From Hydrogenophaga sp. NFH-34 (GTDB taxonomy: Bacteria; Pseudomonadota; Gammaproteobacteria; Burkholderiales; Burkholderiaceae_C): a DNA stretch of 64,000 nucleotides. The notes beneath the pieces are model-generated. The model saw nothing but the letters and a program-made list of their open reading frames with translations, was not told where the DNA came from and did no database searches. Each line of letters begins with the position of its first letter. The stretch's first letter is position 1. Positions 36,085 through 45,387 of the stretch are shown here, in pieces. A program made the position numbers and the translations under genes. The stretch spans positions 1-64,000 of the forward strand of contig NZ_JACBGE010000014.1 in the NCBI RefSeq assembly GCF_021401345.1, written 5' to 3'.

Positions 36085-38481
36085 TCACCAGCGACGGGTG
36101 GCCGTGACGATGGCCTTGCGCGGCTCTCCGTAGAAGCAGCCGTACATGGCGCAGCTGCCGATGTAGGTTTTGTCCGCCAGGTTGCTCACGTTCAGGGCCA
36201 ACCTCCACAGACCGGTGTCGTACGCCACCATGGCGTCAAACAACGTGAAGGCCGGCACGCTCACGGCCAGTCCGTGAGCGCGACCACGTGCCTCGCCGAC
36301 GTAACGAGCCCCAAGGCCGACCTTCAGCGCCGAAAGCCCAAACGCGCCAAAGTCGTGATCCCCCCAGAGCGATGCCTGGTGGTCAGGCACACCGATCGAT
36401 CGCTGCCCCCTTTCTTCGGGCTGCAAAGGGCTGGCCCGCAGCGTGCGGGCGTCGGTGTAGGCATAGGCGGCAATCAGGTTGACGTGGCGCCCGATGCGGG
36501 TGCGGGCTTCCAGCTCCAATCCCTGGGAGCGCACCCGGCCCTGCTGGATCATGTGGTTCACGTCCAGCGGATCGGTCACGGTGACATGGTCACGCGTCAA
36601 CCGGTAGACCACCGCCGACAGCAGGGTTTCCGTGCCGGGGGGCTGAAAACGCACCCCCGCCTCCACCTGCTCACCGCTCGTGGGTTTGAAGCGACGCCCC
36701 AGGCGATCGGTGCCGGTGGTGGGTTCGTAAGACTCGCTGTAGCTCAGAAACGGCGCCACCCCGTTGTCCGCCAGGTAGACCAGCCCAGCGCGGCCGGTGA
36801 AGGCGTGGCTCTTTTCGCCATCGGCGCTCTTGTCACCGGAAAAGAGTGCCTGCTCGTCATAGCGCACGGTGTCGTACCGCCCGCCCAGCAGCATCGCCCA
36901 GCGCTGATCGATCTTGATCTGGTCCTGTGCGTACACGCCCATGCGTTTCATCCTGGAAATGGACGAATTGGATGCGGGAGCTGCTGGTCCACGCTCGGCG
37001 CCGTACACCGGTGCGTACAGATCCAGCGGCGCGCTGTCGCGGTTGTAGCGCTCATCCCGATGGCGCGGGGTGGCGTAATCGAAACCCGCCAGCAGGGTGT
37101 GCTGCACGTTGCCGTGTGAGGTCTGGTACTGCAACGAGGTGTCCATCGTCGTCGCCGATGAGCGGTCCTGACGATCTTGGGCACCCCGAAAGGCGGTGGT
37201 GCGCAGATCACTCTCCAGCCCCCAGATCCACGCGTTGTTGTACACATTCTCGGCACGGTAGTGGCGCAGACTGTGGCGGAGTTTGAGCTGCTCGCTGAAG
37301 GCGTGCTCGAACAGATAGCCGACGCTGTGGCGCTGGAGGTGGAACCGGTCGTAACCGGGCTCGCCTGTGAAGCGGTTGCGCGGCAATCGACCGCTGGGGT
37401 TGGGCAGCACGGTGCCGGGGCCTGGCAGGCCGTAGACATAGGCCGTCTTGTCTTCGTGGTACTCGGCCAGCAAAGTCAGCGAGGTGTCCGCGCTGGGCTG
37501 CCAGCGCAGGGCCGGCGCCAGGTAAGTGCGGTCATCGGGCACGTGCTCGACAAAGCTGTCGCTGTCCCGTCGGAGAAAGGTCAGCCGGTACGACCAGTCG
37601 CTGCCGTCTCCCAACGCCCCGCCGAAATCCCCCGACACCTGGCGCCGGCGAAAGCTACCGACCTCCACATTGAGCTCACGCAGCGGCGTCGCCGTCGGGC
37701 GCTTGCTGATCGTGTTGATGATGCCGCCGGGCGCAGCAGCGCCGTACAGCACCGACGCTGCGCCCTTGAGCAGTTCGATGCGCTCGAGCCCATAGGGCTC
37801 CTGCTGACCGTTGTAGTAGTTGACGCTGTACGGTGTACCGTCCCGGTAGTGGCTGCCGACACTGCCGGTCTGGAACCCGCGCAGAAACATGCCGTCGGTT
37901 GTTCGGTCCATGCCTTCCGTGCGGCTGACGCCGGCCACATAACCCAGCGCGCCTTGCAGGCTTTGCGCCTTCAGGGTGTCGATCTCTTCCGCCCCGATGA
38001 CGGTGATCGACTGCGGCGTCTCGATAATCGAGCTGTCGGTCTTGGTGCCGGTCGCGCTGCGTCGTGCCACGTAACCGCTGACCGGACCTGTGGCGGCATC
38101 ACGCTCGGCGCTGGCACGCACCACCACTTCGGGCAGAACGGTGCCGCCAGGTGCCGGGCGCTCGATCACCAGTGTTCGCCCTTGCACCCGCCCTTGCAAA
38201 CCGCTGCCGGCCAACAGGGTCCGCAGTGCCTGCGCCACGTCCTGCAGGCCGAGGATCGGGGGCGCCTGCCGCCCCTGCGCGAGCTCCGGCGCAAAAGCCA
38301 GTTGCAGCCCGGCTTGGCTGGCCAGTGCGGTGAGCGCGGGCGCCAGCGGTTGCGCGGGAATGTCGAAATGCACAGTCTGTGCCATGGTGGCCTGTATCTG
38401 GAGTGCCAGGCCCAGGGCCAGGGCCGCTCTGGCCACCACACGGGTGCGCGGCAGGGAAGAAGCGGGGAATCGGTGGTGCAT
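36085..38481 (-). CDS. TonB-dependent siderophore receptor with STN signalling domain
   Basis: Outer-membrane receptor-transducer of 798 residues, of the FpvA/FecA class. After a signal peptide (to about ATMAQ, residue 35) comes an STN domain (about 38-110, FDIPAQPLAPALTALASQAG to LVIERP) that contacts an inner-membrane anti-sigma factor. Next is a TonB-box-like VVVRAS, a plug (about 135-260, with VLYGAAAPGGIINTISKRP) and a barrel ending KAIVTATRRW. Extracellular cysteines occur in SCAMYGCF near the C-terminus. It lies 119 bp downstream of the sigma/anti-sigma fusion gene, its obvious signalling partner. Ferric siderophore is the likely ligand, given the Fur-like box upstream of the pair. Confidence 0.93.
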   Translation of the reverse strand: MHHRFPASSLPRTRVVARAALALGLALQIQATMAQTVHFDIPAQPLAPALTALASQAGLQLAFAPELAQGRQAPPILGLQDVAQALRTLLAGSGLQGRVQGRTLVIERPAPGGTVLPEVVVRASAERDAATGPVSGYVARRSATGTKTDSSIIETPQSITVIGAEEIDTLKAQSLQGALGYVAGVSRTEGMDRTTDGMFLRGFQTGSVGSHYRDGTPYSVNYYNGQQEPYGLERIELLKGAASVLYGAAAPGGIINTISKRPTATPLRELNVEVGSFRRRQVSGDFGGALGDGSDWSYRLTFLRRDSDSFVEHVPDDRTYLAPALRWQPSADTSLTLLAEYHEDKTAYVYGLPGPGTVLPNPSGRLPRNRFTGEPGYDRFHLQRHSVGYLFEHAFSEQLKLRHSLRHYRAENVYNNAWIWGLESDLRTTAFRGAQDRQDRSSATTMDTSLQYQTSHGNVQHTLLAGFDYATPRHRDERYNRDSAPLDLYAPVYGAERGPAAPASNSSISRMKRMGVYAQDQIKIDQRWAMLLGGRYDTVRYDEQALFSGDKSADGEKSHAFTGRAGLVYLADNGVAPFLSYSESYEPTTGTDRLGRRFKPTSGEQVEAGVRFQPPGTETLLSAVVYRLTRDHVTVTDPLDVNHMIQQGRVRSQGLELEARTRIGRHVNLIAAYAYTDARTLRASPLQPEERGQRSIGVPDHQASLWGDHDFGAFGLSALKVGLGARYVGEARGRAHGLAVSVPAFTLFDAMVAYDTGLWRLALNVSNLADKTYIGSCAMYGCFYGEPRKAIVTATRRW

Positions 38482-38600
38482 AGAAGATCGTCCTGGATAG
38501 GGCATGAAGAAAAGGCTTTCTTCTGCTGGACGAACGAATCGGCACAACCCTGAAGCTTTTTTTGAGAGAGCGAAGCGACGTCGCATCGCGGAACGCAACG

Positions 38601-39884
38601 CTAGCGAGCCATCAGCATGACGCCACCCTCGCTGTCGCGCACGGCACGCACCGGCAAGACAGCGGGCAAGGCCTGCAACCAGTCGTCCCACTGAGCGATC
38701 TCGACCGTGCCGCTGACACGCAGTTGGGCCGTCCTGGGGTCGGCACGGAGATCGACTTTCGCATAACGTGCCAGGCGTTCCACGGCCTCGCCAAGGGGCA
38801 CCGCGTCGAAATGAACGCGCCCCTGCCGCCACGCCGCCGCTGGGCCAGTGACCGCCTGGCTCCGCCCGTCCGGCGCCACGCGAAGCCCCTGGCCCGCCGT
38901 CAGCCCTGCCGCCAATACCTGCGCGGAGCGCGCGACCCGCACACGGCCCGATTCGACCTGCACGAGCACCGTGCCGGCCGGCTCGATGTCGACACCGAAC
39001 CGCGTGCCCAGAACGGTGACACTCAGCGCCCCCACCTCCACCGTGAAAGGGCGATCGGCATCGGTGCTGACGGCAAAAAAAGCGGCTCCCCGCAGCAATC
39101 GCACAGTGCGGCGGCGCGCATCGAAAGCCATCTCCACACGGGTCTGCGCATCGAGCGTGAGCATCGAACCGTCGGGCAAACCCTGTTGCAGACGCTGCCC
39201 TTGCGGCGTCGACAGAGCCGCCGCCCAATGCAGCGCCTGGGTCTGCCGGTAGCGCCAGCCTCCGGCCAGGCCCAGCACCCCCACCGCCGCCGCCCCCAGC
39301 AGCGAAGCCAGGCTTTTGCGCCGCCCCTGTGTCGGGCCGCCCAGGCCGCGCCGGGGCTCCCCCCGCCAATGTCGAAGCGCAGTATCCACCCGGTCATGGG
39401 CCGCCATGAGGTCGCGCTCCACGGTATTGAGCGACACCCCCAGGCGCAAGGCGATATCGGCCTGCGCTTCGCCGTGGATACGGTGCGCCACAAAGACATC
39501 GCGTACCCTGGCCGGCATCGCCATCAGTGTGGCGTCAAGCGCGCTCAGAGCCTGGCGGTACATCAGGCCTTCGGCCACATCGGGCGTGTGGTCGACGCCC
39601 GCTCCAGCCTCCCTCCCTTGCTGCAGATGGGCTTGCAACCAATGTGCGCGGCGTTGGCGGTCCTGCCCGAGGTTGGCCGCCACGGTATAGAGGTACGCCC
39701 GGGCATCGGCTGCCGGACCGCAGGATGCTTCAGTGCCCGCCTGCTCGGCCAACCGCAACCAGGTCTCGTGTGCCACCTCACGGGCATCCTCCACACTGCC
39801 CAGACGGCGACGCAAAAAGCGCACGATGGCTTCGTAGCGCTGGGGAAACTCGTTCAGGACAAGGGACAGAGCCGGGGGACGCAT
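38601..39884 (-). CDS. Fused ECF sigma factor and FecR-like anti-sigma factor (membrane-tethered sigma)
   Basis: One 427-residue open frame joins two normally separate proteins. Residues about 12-80 are sigma region 2 (NEFPQRYEAIVRFLRRRLGS, VAHETWLRL) and 108-165 region 4 (AMPARVRDVFVAHRIHG, DIALRLGVSLNTVERDLM). A membrane helix follows (about 191-209, LASLLGAAAVGVLGLAGG). The periplasmic FecR domain is at about 225-320, with the Gly-Thr at 293-294 (VTVLGTRFGV) where FecR proteins self-cleave, and a C-terminal STN-like domain at about 355-425. Little remains of the cytosolic FecR anti-sigma domain. Similar hybrids are known (IutY of Pseudomonas putida) but rare. I infer a membrane-held sigma released by proteolysis when the adjacent receptor signals. 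Confidence 0.9.
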   Translation of the reverse strand: MRPPALSLVLNEFPQRYEAIVRFLRRRLGSVEDAREVAHETWLRLAEQAGTEASCGPAADARAYLYTVAANLGQDRQRRAHWLQAHLQQGREAGAGVDHTPDVAEGLMYRQALSALDATLMAMPARVRDVFVAHRIHGEAQADIALRLGVSLNTVERDLMAAHDRVDTALRHWRGEPRRGLGGPTQGRRKSLASLLGAAAVGVLGLAGGWRYRQTQALHWAAALSTPQGQRLQQGLPDGSMLTLDAQTRVEMAFDARRRTVRLLRGAAFFAVSTDADRPFTVEVGALSVTVLGTRFGVDIEPAGTVLVQVESGRVRVARSAQVLAAGLTAGQGLRVAPDGRSQAVTGPAAAWRQGRVHFDAVPLGEAVERLARYAKVDLRADPRTAQLRVSGTVEIAQWDDWLQALPAVLPVRAVRDSEGGVMLMAR

Positions 39885-39912
39885 GGCCGGCGAGCATACC
39901 GGATTTATCAAG

Positions 39913-39925
39913 AATGAATCTCATT
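39913..39925. promoter_or_regulatory. Fur-box-like palindrome upstream of the sigma/anti-sigma gene
   Basis: AATGAATCTCATT is a perfect AATGA-N3-TCATT inverted repeat. It equals both arms of the Fur consensus core AATGATAATCATT, and the 19-bp window matches the classic Fur box at 13 of 19 positions by my count. It starts 29 bp upstream of the sigma/anti-sigma ATG, where a promoter would lie, implying iron-repressed expression. The same interval also precedes the DUF6172 gene on the plus strand. Confidence 0.6.
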
Positions 39926-40060
39926 AACAACCCATACCCCGACCCACCCGGATGGGGCGGAGATGCCAGGACAGACCGTGGCCGGAGGCTCTGGCGGTGA
40001 TAATCCGCCCCCTGCATCACGTCCATCCCGGGCCGTGGCCACCCGAGAAGGACAGCCCCC

Positions 40061-40390
40061 ATGCGCAAGACCTACCCCCTGCAAGCCCAAGGCAAAAAGC
40101 ACCCCGACCGCGTGCTCGATGCCGTCAAGCACGACATCCGCCGTTATTTCCGGCGCGAGCGCGGCCGCCCACTGCCCGAAGGCGTGGATTTCTGGGACTT
40201 CGACTGCAAGGTTGGCGCCACGGCCGACAGCGCCGAAACGGTGCAGGTGAGTGAAGTCATCGCGACGGTGGACGCGCTCGCCCAAACGGGCATCGACGCG
40301 GTGTACGTGGAGATCCTCGGCAAGCACGGCGTGCGAACGCCCCGCCCGCCGAAGATCGACACGCCGGCCGAGTCGCCCTCGCAAGACTGA
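40061..40390 (+). CDS. DUF6172-type conserved hypothetical protein
   Basis: A 109-residue basic protein of unknown function. It has KKHPDRVLDAVKHDIRRYFRRERGR followed by LPEGVDFWDFDCKVG, a conserved block I associate with DUF6172, then VSEVIATVDALAQTGIDAVYVEIL. No signal or membrane segment. The start at 40061 is the first ATG and begins the conserved MRKTYPLQ. It is divergent from the sigma/anti-sigma gene and tail-to-tail with the RNA helicase gene, adjoining it with no gap. Confidence 0.7.
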   Translation: MRKTYPLQAQGKKHPDRVLDAVKHDIRRYFRRERGRPLPEGVDFWDFDCKVGATADSAETVQVSEVIATVDALAQTGIDAVYVEILGKHGVRTPRPPKIDTPAESPSQD

Positions 40391-41692
40391 TCAGCGCGAG
40401 CCCGGCTCTGATCCCCGGGCCGCACCGGTGCCGGCGGCCTGGGCCGCACGCAGCTTGTCCTTTTTGCTGGGTCGCCGCCCCTTGATCCCGCCACCATCGG
40501 CGGCGACCAGCGGTGCCGCTGGCAAGGGTGCGTCCGTCGGTTCGAAGCCCGCCACGGGCTTGGGCGTCAGGTCGATCTGTTCGCGTTTGCAGATCAACGC
40601 CCAATGGGCGTGGGTCTCGGCGGTCACAAAACTCCAGGCTTCGCCTGCCGCGCCGGCACGACCGGTGCGGCCGATGCGGTGGGTGTAATCGGTGGCCGAG
40701 CGCGGCAGGTCGTGGTTGACCACCACGGGCAGGCTGTCGATGTGAATGCCTCGTGCGGCCAGATCGGTGGTCACCAGCACCTGCAACCGCCCGGCCTTGA
40801 AATCGGCCAGCACACGCTGGCGCGCGCCCTGCGCCAGCTCGCCATGCCAAGGTGCCGCGCCGATCCCGGCCCGTTGCAGTTTGGTTGCGACGTGCTCGCA
40901 GGCATGGCGGGTGGCCACAAACACCAGCACGCGCGACCAGCCTTGCGTGCTCAGCAGGTGGCGCAGCAAAGAGGTGCGGTTGCGCGCGTCCACCGCGACA
41001 GCGTGCTGCCGGATGTCCGGCTGTGGGTGCCCATCGTCCGATGGCGGGGCGTCGGCGGCGACGACTCCCAGGCGCACCGGGTCGCGCAGCACCGCTTCGG
41101 CCAAAGCCTGCACCTCGGGAGCGAAGGTGGCCGAAAACAGCAGGGTCTGGCGCCGGGCGGGCAGCAGCGCGAGCACGCGCTGCAGTTCGTCGGCAAAGCC
41201 GCTGTCGAGCAGGCGGTCGGCCTCGTCGAGCACGAGGTGCTGCACATCGCCCAACCGCACGGCGTTGTGCGCCACCAGATCCAGCAGGCGGCCGGGCGTG
41301 GCCACCACGATGTCGGCGCCGCCGCGCAGCGCCAACATCTGCGGGTTGATCGACACACCGCCGTGCACCACCCCCACGCGCAGGAACAGCGGATAGGCCA
41401 GGTGGGTCAGCACCTCGCCCACCTGCAACGCGAGCTCGCGCGTGGGCAACAGCACCAGGGTGCGCACGGGCCGGCGGTAACCGTCCTTGCGCGCGGCGCG
41501 TTCGTGCCCTTGCACCAGCGGCAGTGCATAGGCCAGCGTCTTGCCCGAGCCGGTCGGCGCTGCGGCCCAGACGTCGCGGCCTTGGGTCGCCGGCGCCATG
41601 GTCTGGGCCTGGATGGCGGTGGGTTCGGTCAACCCGAGATCGGTCACCGCGCGACGCAACGCGGGGCTCAGCCGAAAGTCATCGAAGCTCAT
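40391..41692 (-). CDS. DEAD-box ATP-dependent RNA helicase (RhlE-like)
   Basis: Cytosolic RNA helicase of 433 residues. Motifs in order: Q motif with TEPTAIQAQTMAPA, Walker A APTGSGKT (about 44-51), PTRELALQV, TPGRLLDL, DEAD (VLDEADRLLDSGF), SATF, then ARGIHIDSLPVVVNHDLP and HRIGRTGRAG in the second RecA domain. The C-terminal tail is Lys/Arg/Ala-rich (KKDKLRAAQA), as in RhlE-type proteins. Targets are not deducible; ribosome assembly is usual. A 64-bp gap with a degenerate repeat copy separates it from purH upstream. Confidence 0.92.
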   Translation of the reverse strand: MSFDDFRLSPALRRAVTDLGLTEPTAIQAQTMAPATQGRDVWAAAPTGSGKTLAYALPLVQGHERAARKDGYRRPVRTLVLLPTRELALQVGEVLTHLAYPLFLRVGVVHGGVSINPQMLALRGGADIVVATPGRLLDLVAHNAVRLGDVQHLVLDEADRLLDSGFADELQRVLALLPARRQTLLFSATFAPEVQALAEAVLRDPVRLGVVAADAPPSDDGHPQPDIRQHAVAVDARNRTSLLRHLLSTQGWSRVLVFVATRHACEHVATKLQRAGIGAAPWHGELAQGARQRVLADFKAGRLQVLVTTDLAARGIHIDSLPVVVNHDLPRSATDYTHRIGRTGRAGAAGEAWSFVTAETHAHWALICKREQIDLTPKPVAGFEPTDAPLPAAPLVAADGGGIKGRRPSKKDKLRAAQAAGTGAARGSEPGSR

Positions 41693-41710
41693 GCGAAACG
41701 CCGAAGGCGC

Positions 41711-41747
41711 GCCACGGAGGGGAAAGCCGCAACGCGGCGCAAGGAGA
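41711..41747. repeat. GC-rich intergenic repeat, degenerate copy 3
   Basis: GGAGGGGAAAGCCGCAACGC followed by GGCGCAAGGAGA resembles copies 1 and 2 with several changes. Lies in the 64-bp gap between the RNA helicase and purH genes. Confidence 0.4.
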
Positions 41748-41756
41748 GCATCACCT

Positions 41757-43355
41757 TCAGTGCCGGAAGTGGCGCACGCCGCTGAACACCATGACCACGC
41801 CTCGCTCGTTCGCCGCGTCGATCACTTCCTGGTCGCGCATGGAACCGCCCGGCTGGATGACACAGGTGGCGCCGTGGTCGATCACCACGTCCAGGCCATC
41901 GCGGAACGGGAAGAAGGCGTCGCTGGCGACCGCCGTGCCTTGCAGCGAGAGCTTGGCGTGTTCGGCCTTGATGCTGGCGATGCGGGCCGAGTCGAGCCGG
42001 CTCATCTGGCCAGCGCCCACGCCCATGGTCATGCCATCCTTGCAGAACACGATGGCATTGCTCTTGACGTACTTGGCCACCTTCCAGGCAAACATCAGGT
42101 CGTCAAGCTGTTGCGCGGTGGGTTGCAACTGGGTCACGACCTTAAGGTCGGCCAGCACCAGTTCGTGGTTGTCGGCGGTCTGCAGCAGCAGGCCCGAGCC
42201 CACGCGCTTGGCGTCCATGGCGTTGCGGCCCTGCTCCCAGGCGGTGGCGCCGCCCTGGGGGAGCGCGATCTTCATCAACCGCACATTGACCTTGGGCTTG
42301 AAGATTTCCAGCGCTTCGGGGGTGAAGTCGGGCGCCATCAGCACTTCGACGAACTGCTTGACCACGGCCTCGGCCGCCGCCTTGTCCACCGTGCGGTTGA
42401 AGGCGATGATGCCACCGAACGCGCTCGTCGGATCGGTCAGGAAGGCCTTGGCATAAGCCTCGTGGGCATCCTTGCCCACCGCCACGCCGCAGGGATTGGC
42501 GTGCTTGACGATCACGCAGGCGGGCGCGTCGAAGCTCTTGACGCATTCCCAGGCCGCGTCGGCATCGGCGATGTTGTTGTAGCTCAGTTCCTTGCCCTGC
42601 AGCTGGACGCCTGTGACCAGCGAACCGGGCGCGGGGTACAGGTCGCGGTACAGCGCGGCTTGCTGGTGGCTGTTTTCGCCGTAGCGCAGGTCCTGCACCT
42701 TGATGAACTGGCCGTTGGACTGGCCAGGAAACAGGTTGCGGGCCGGCACATAGCTCTCGGCCAGCTTCTCTTCCTCAAACGCCACCGACGACAGGTAGTC
42801 GCTGATGGCGCCGTCGTACTGAGCGATGCGGTTGAAGGCGGCGACCGACAGCGCAAAGCGCAGCTTGTCGCTCAGCTTGCCGGCGGCCTTGAGTTCGGCG
42901 ATCACGGCCTCGTACTGGCCGGCGTCGGTGACCACGCCCACGTCCTTCCAGTTCTTGGCGGCGCTGCGCACCATGGCCGGGCCGCCGATGTCGATGTTCT
43001 CGATCGCATCGGCCAGCGTGCAGCCGGCCTTGGCCACGGTGGCCTCGAACGGGTACAGGTTGACCACCAGCAGGTCGATGGTTTCGATGCCGTGCTCTTT
43101 CAGCGCGGCCATGTGCTCGGGCAGTTCGCGGCGGGCCAGCAGGCCACCGTGCACCTTGGGGTGCAGGGTCTTGACGCGACCGTCCAGCATCTCGGGGAAG
43201 TTCGTGACCTCGGCCACTTCGGTCACCGGCAGGCCCTTATCGGCCAGCAGCTTGGCGGTGCCGCCGGTGGAAAGGAGCGTGACACCCAGGCCGTGCAGGG
43301 CCTGGGCAAATTCGACGATGCCGGTCTTGTCGGAGACGGAGAGCAGTGCGCGCAT
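41757..43355 (-). CDS. purH: Bifunctional AICAR formyltransferase / IMP cyclohydrolase
   Basis: Performs the last two steps of IMP synthesis. The 532-residue enzyme begins with the IMP cyclohydrolase domain ([38 protein letters not shown]). The AICAR transformylase domain follows, with [26 protein letters not shown] and the terminal [15 protein letters not shown]. Third gene of dusB-fis-purH, 37 bp after fis; the length is standard. Confidence 0.97.
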   Translation of the reverse strand: MRALLSVSDKTGIVEFAQALHGLGVTLLSTGGTAKLLADKGLPVTEVAEVTNFPEMLDGRVKTLHPKVHGGLLARRELPEHMAALKEHGIETIDLLVVNLYPFEATVAKAGCTLADAIENIDIGGPAMVRSAAKNWKDVGVVTDAGQYEAVIAELKAAGKLSDKLRFALSVAAFNRIAQYDGAISDYLSSVAFEEEKLAESYVPARNLFPGQSNGQFIKVQDLRYGENSHQQAALYRDLYPAPGSLVTGVQLQGKELSYNNIADADAAWECVKSFDAPACVIVKHANPCGVAVGKDAHEAYAKAFLTDPTSAFGGIIAFNRTVDKAAAEAVVKQFVEVLMAPDFTPEALEIFKPKVNVRLMKIALPQGGATAWEQGRNAMDAKRVGSGLLLQTADNHELVLADLKVVTQLQPTAQQLDDLMFAWKVAKYVKSNAIVFCKDGMTMGVGAGQMSRLDSARIASIKAEHAKLSLQGTAVASDAFFPFRDGLDVVIDHGATCVIQPGGSMRDQEVIDAANERGVVMVFSGVRHFRH

Positions 43356-43392
43356 GACTGTGGAGGATGAGGGTGGATGGAGAAAACGGAAA

Positions 43393-43629
43393 TCAGAGCA
43401 GGTGGTGGTCGAGCAGCTTCTTGCGCAGGGTGTTGCGGTTGAGCCCCAGCCATTGCGCTGCGCGCGACTGGTTGTGCTGCGATTGCGCCATCACGACTTC
43501 GAGCAGGGGCTTCTCGACCGCCTTGACCAGCATGTCGTAGAGGTCCGAAGGCTCGGTGCCCCCTAGGTCGCGAAAATAGGTTTCCAGGTTGGCGCGCACG
43601 CAATCGTGCAGGTTCTGCGGGTTGCTCAT
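43393..43629 (-). CDS. fis: Fis-family DNA-binding protein
   Basis: Nucleoid-associated regulator of 78 residues, shorter than enteric Fis, as is normal for beta-proteobacteria. The C-terminal helix-turn-helix is complete ([19 protein letters not shown]), and the N-terminal helices carry [10 protein letters not shown]. Sits between dusB (21 bp upstream) and purH (37 bp downstream), the classic dusB-fis operon. Confidence 0.95.
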   Translation of the reverse strand: MSNPQNLHDCVRANLETYFRDLGGTEPSDLYDMLVKAVEKPLLEVVMAQSQHNQSRAAQWLGLNRNTLRKKLLDHHLL

Positions 43630-43650
43630 GGTCTTGTGATGTCTGGCCAG

Positions 43651-44706
43651 TCAGGCGGCCAGTCTCCAAAGTGGTTCCTCTTCGGGTGCCGGCAACGGCC
43701 GGCCGTCGAGCGCCAGCCCGGCGGCCCAGGCGTCCAGGGCTTCGCCCACGCAATGCACCTGCGCATCGGCGGTGGTCAGGGCGTTGACGCGGCGGCGGAA
43801 AGCCTCCGCCTCCGCCGCGGGCACCGGCAGCGAACGTGCGTACCAGCCCAGGTGCTTGCGCGCGCTGCGCACGCCGGTGAATTCGCCGTACAGCTCGTGG
43901 TGCTCGGCCAGGTGCTCCAGCAGCCAGCCTTTCACTTCGCCCAAGTCCGGGGGCGGCAGATGCCCGCCCGTGGTCAGGTGGTGGGCGATTTCGCGGAAGA
44001 TCCACGGCCGCCCCTGGGCGGCACGCCCGATCATCAGCGCATCGGCGCCGGTCTGGCGCAACACAGCGGCCGCGTTTTCGGGGGAATCGATGTCGCCATT
44101 GGCCACCACCGGAATGCGCACGCGGCTCTTGATCTGGGCCACGGTGTCGTGTTCGGCACGACCGCTGTAGCCCTGCTCGCGCGTGCGGCCGTGCACCGTC
44201 AACATCTGCACGCCGGCCGCCTCGGCCGCCAGCGCGATCGTGGGCGCGTTCTGCACGCTGGCACACCACCCGGTGCGCATCTTCAGCGTGACCGGCACAC
44301 CCTGCGGCGCGCAGGCGGCCACGACCGCCTCGACGATGGCCAGGGCCAGGGCCTCGTCCTGCATCAGCGCCGAACCGGCCCATTTGTTGCAGACCTTCTT
44401 GGCCGGACAGCCCATGTTGATGTCGATGATCTGCGCGCCGCGGTCGATGTTGTAACGCGCGGCATCGGCCATCATCTGCGCATCGGTGCCCGCGATCTGC
44501 ACCGCGATCGGCGCGGGTTCGCCCTGGTGATCGGCGCGGCGCGACGTCTTGAGGCTGTCCTGCAGGTCGGGCCGGCTGGTCACCATCTCGCTGACCGCAT
44601 AACCCGCGCCCAGCCGCTTGCACAGCTTGCGGAACGGCCGGTCCGTCACCCCGGCCATCGGGGCAACGAACAAAGCGTTGGGCAAGGTGTAGGGACCCAG
44701 TTGCAT
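43651..44706 (-). CDS. dusB: tRNA-dihydrouridine synthase B
   Basis: FMN-dependent enzyme reducing uridine in the tRNA D-loop. The 351-residue product has LFVAPMAGVTDRPFR at the N-terminus, the catalytic cysteine block NMGCPAKKVCNKWAGSAL, LTVHGRTREQGYSG and the phosphate-binding VVANGDIDSPENA. I take the ATG at 44706 (MQLGPYTL), which starts the conserved region; in-frame ATGs upstream (44805, 44769) add low-complexity sequence. First gene of dusB-fis-purH, divergent from the YqaA-like gene. Confidence 0.95.
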   Translation of the reverse strand: MQLGPYTLPNALFVAPMAGVTDRPFRKLCKRLGAGYAVSEMVTSRPDLQDSLKTSRRADHQGEPAPIAVQIAGTDAQMMADAARYNIDRGAQIIDINMGCPAKKVCNKWAGSALMQDEALALAIVEAVVAACAPQGVPVTLKMRTGWCASVQNAPTIALAAEAAGVQMLTVHGRTREQGYSGRAEHDTVAQIKSRVRIPVVANGDIDSPENAAAVLRQTGADALMIGRAAQGRPWIFREIAHHLTTGGHLPPPDLGEVKGWLLEHLAEHHELYGEFTGVRSARKHLGWYARSLPVPAAEAEAFRRRVNALTTADAQVHCVGEALDAWAAGLALDGRPLPAPEEEPLWRLAA

Positions 44707-44866
44707 GGCTCGGGCGAAGGCGGAGAACTCGGTGGTGGCGGCGGGAAGGGAAGACCCCGGCGCCAGCATCGGCGGACCCGGTGGAAACGGGCGGGGGACG
44801 CGCATTGTATCTGCCTCTTTTTTCAGCAGGCGATATGCTCGCGACTTCCTCCCTCACGCCCCGCCC

Positions 44867-45349
44867 ATGCCCGACTGGTTCTCTGCCCTGCTGAACACCC
44901 TGGCCTTGCCCGAGGTCGGATTGAGCACCGTTTTTGTCGTGGCCACGGTTTCGGCCACGCTCTTGCCCATGGGCTCCGAACCGGCGGTGTTTGCCCTGAT
45001 CAAGCTGAACCCGTCCCTGTTCTGGCCCGCGATTCTCGTGGCCACCGCCGGCAACACCCTGGGTGGCGCCATCAGCTGGGGCATGGGATACGGCGCGCAC
45101 CACGCGGTGGACAAGGCCCGGCACACGCCCACCGAATGGCGCGCGCTGCGCTGGCTGGAGCGCTTCGGGCCCAAAGCCTGCCTGCTGTCCTGGCTGCCGG
45201 GCGTGGGCGACCCGCTGTGCGCCGTGGCCGGCTGGCTGCGGTTTCCGTTCTGGCCCTGCGTGGTCTACATGGCCATCGGCAAGTTCGCCCGCTATCTCAC
45301 AATGACCGGCGCGCTGATGTGGGTGTTTCCCGGGGGACTGTCGCTCTGA
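44867..45349 (+). CDS. DedA/YqaA-family membrane protein
   Basis: Integral membrane protein of 160 residues in the SNARE-associated/DedA superfamily, YqaA type. Hydrophobic segments are at about 15-35, 42-62, 108-130 and 138-158. The blocks LPMGSEPAVFALIKLNP, GNTLGGAISWGMGYG and LLSWLPGVGDPLCAVAGWLR are characteristic; the last holds the conserved G-DP. DedA proteins function in membrane lipid (undecaprenyl-phosphate) flipping, but the YqaA branch is not characterised. Starts at MPDWFSALL; divergent from dusB. Confidence 0.82.
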   Translation: MPDWFSALLNTLALPEVGLSTVFVVATVSATLLPMGSEPAVFALIKLNPSLFWPAILVATAGNTLGGAISWGMGYGAHHAVDKARHTPTEWRALRWLERFGPKACLLSWLPGVGDPLCAVAGWLRFPFWPCVVYMAIGKFARYLTMTGALMWVFPGGLSL

Positions 45350-45387
45350 GCGGTGGCCGCGATACTGCGGCGCCCACACCGCGCCCC

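Noticed and set aside
38482-38600. A FecI-type promoter (A-rich -35 and CGTC-like -10) before the STN receptor
   Set aside because: AAAAAAA and TTCGTTCGTCC are present, but the spacing and -35 match are too weak to annotate; a promoter for the fused sigma is expected here.
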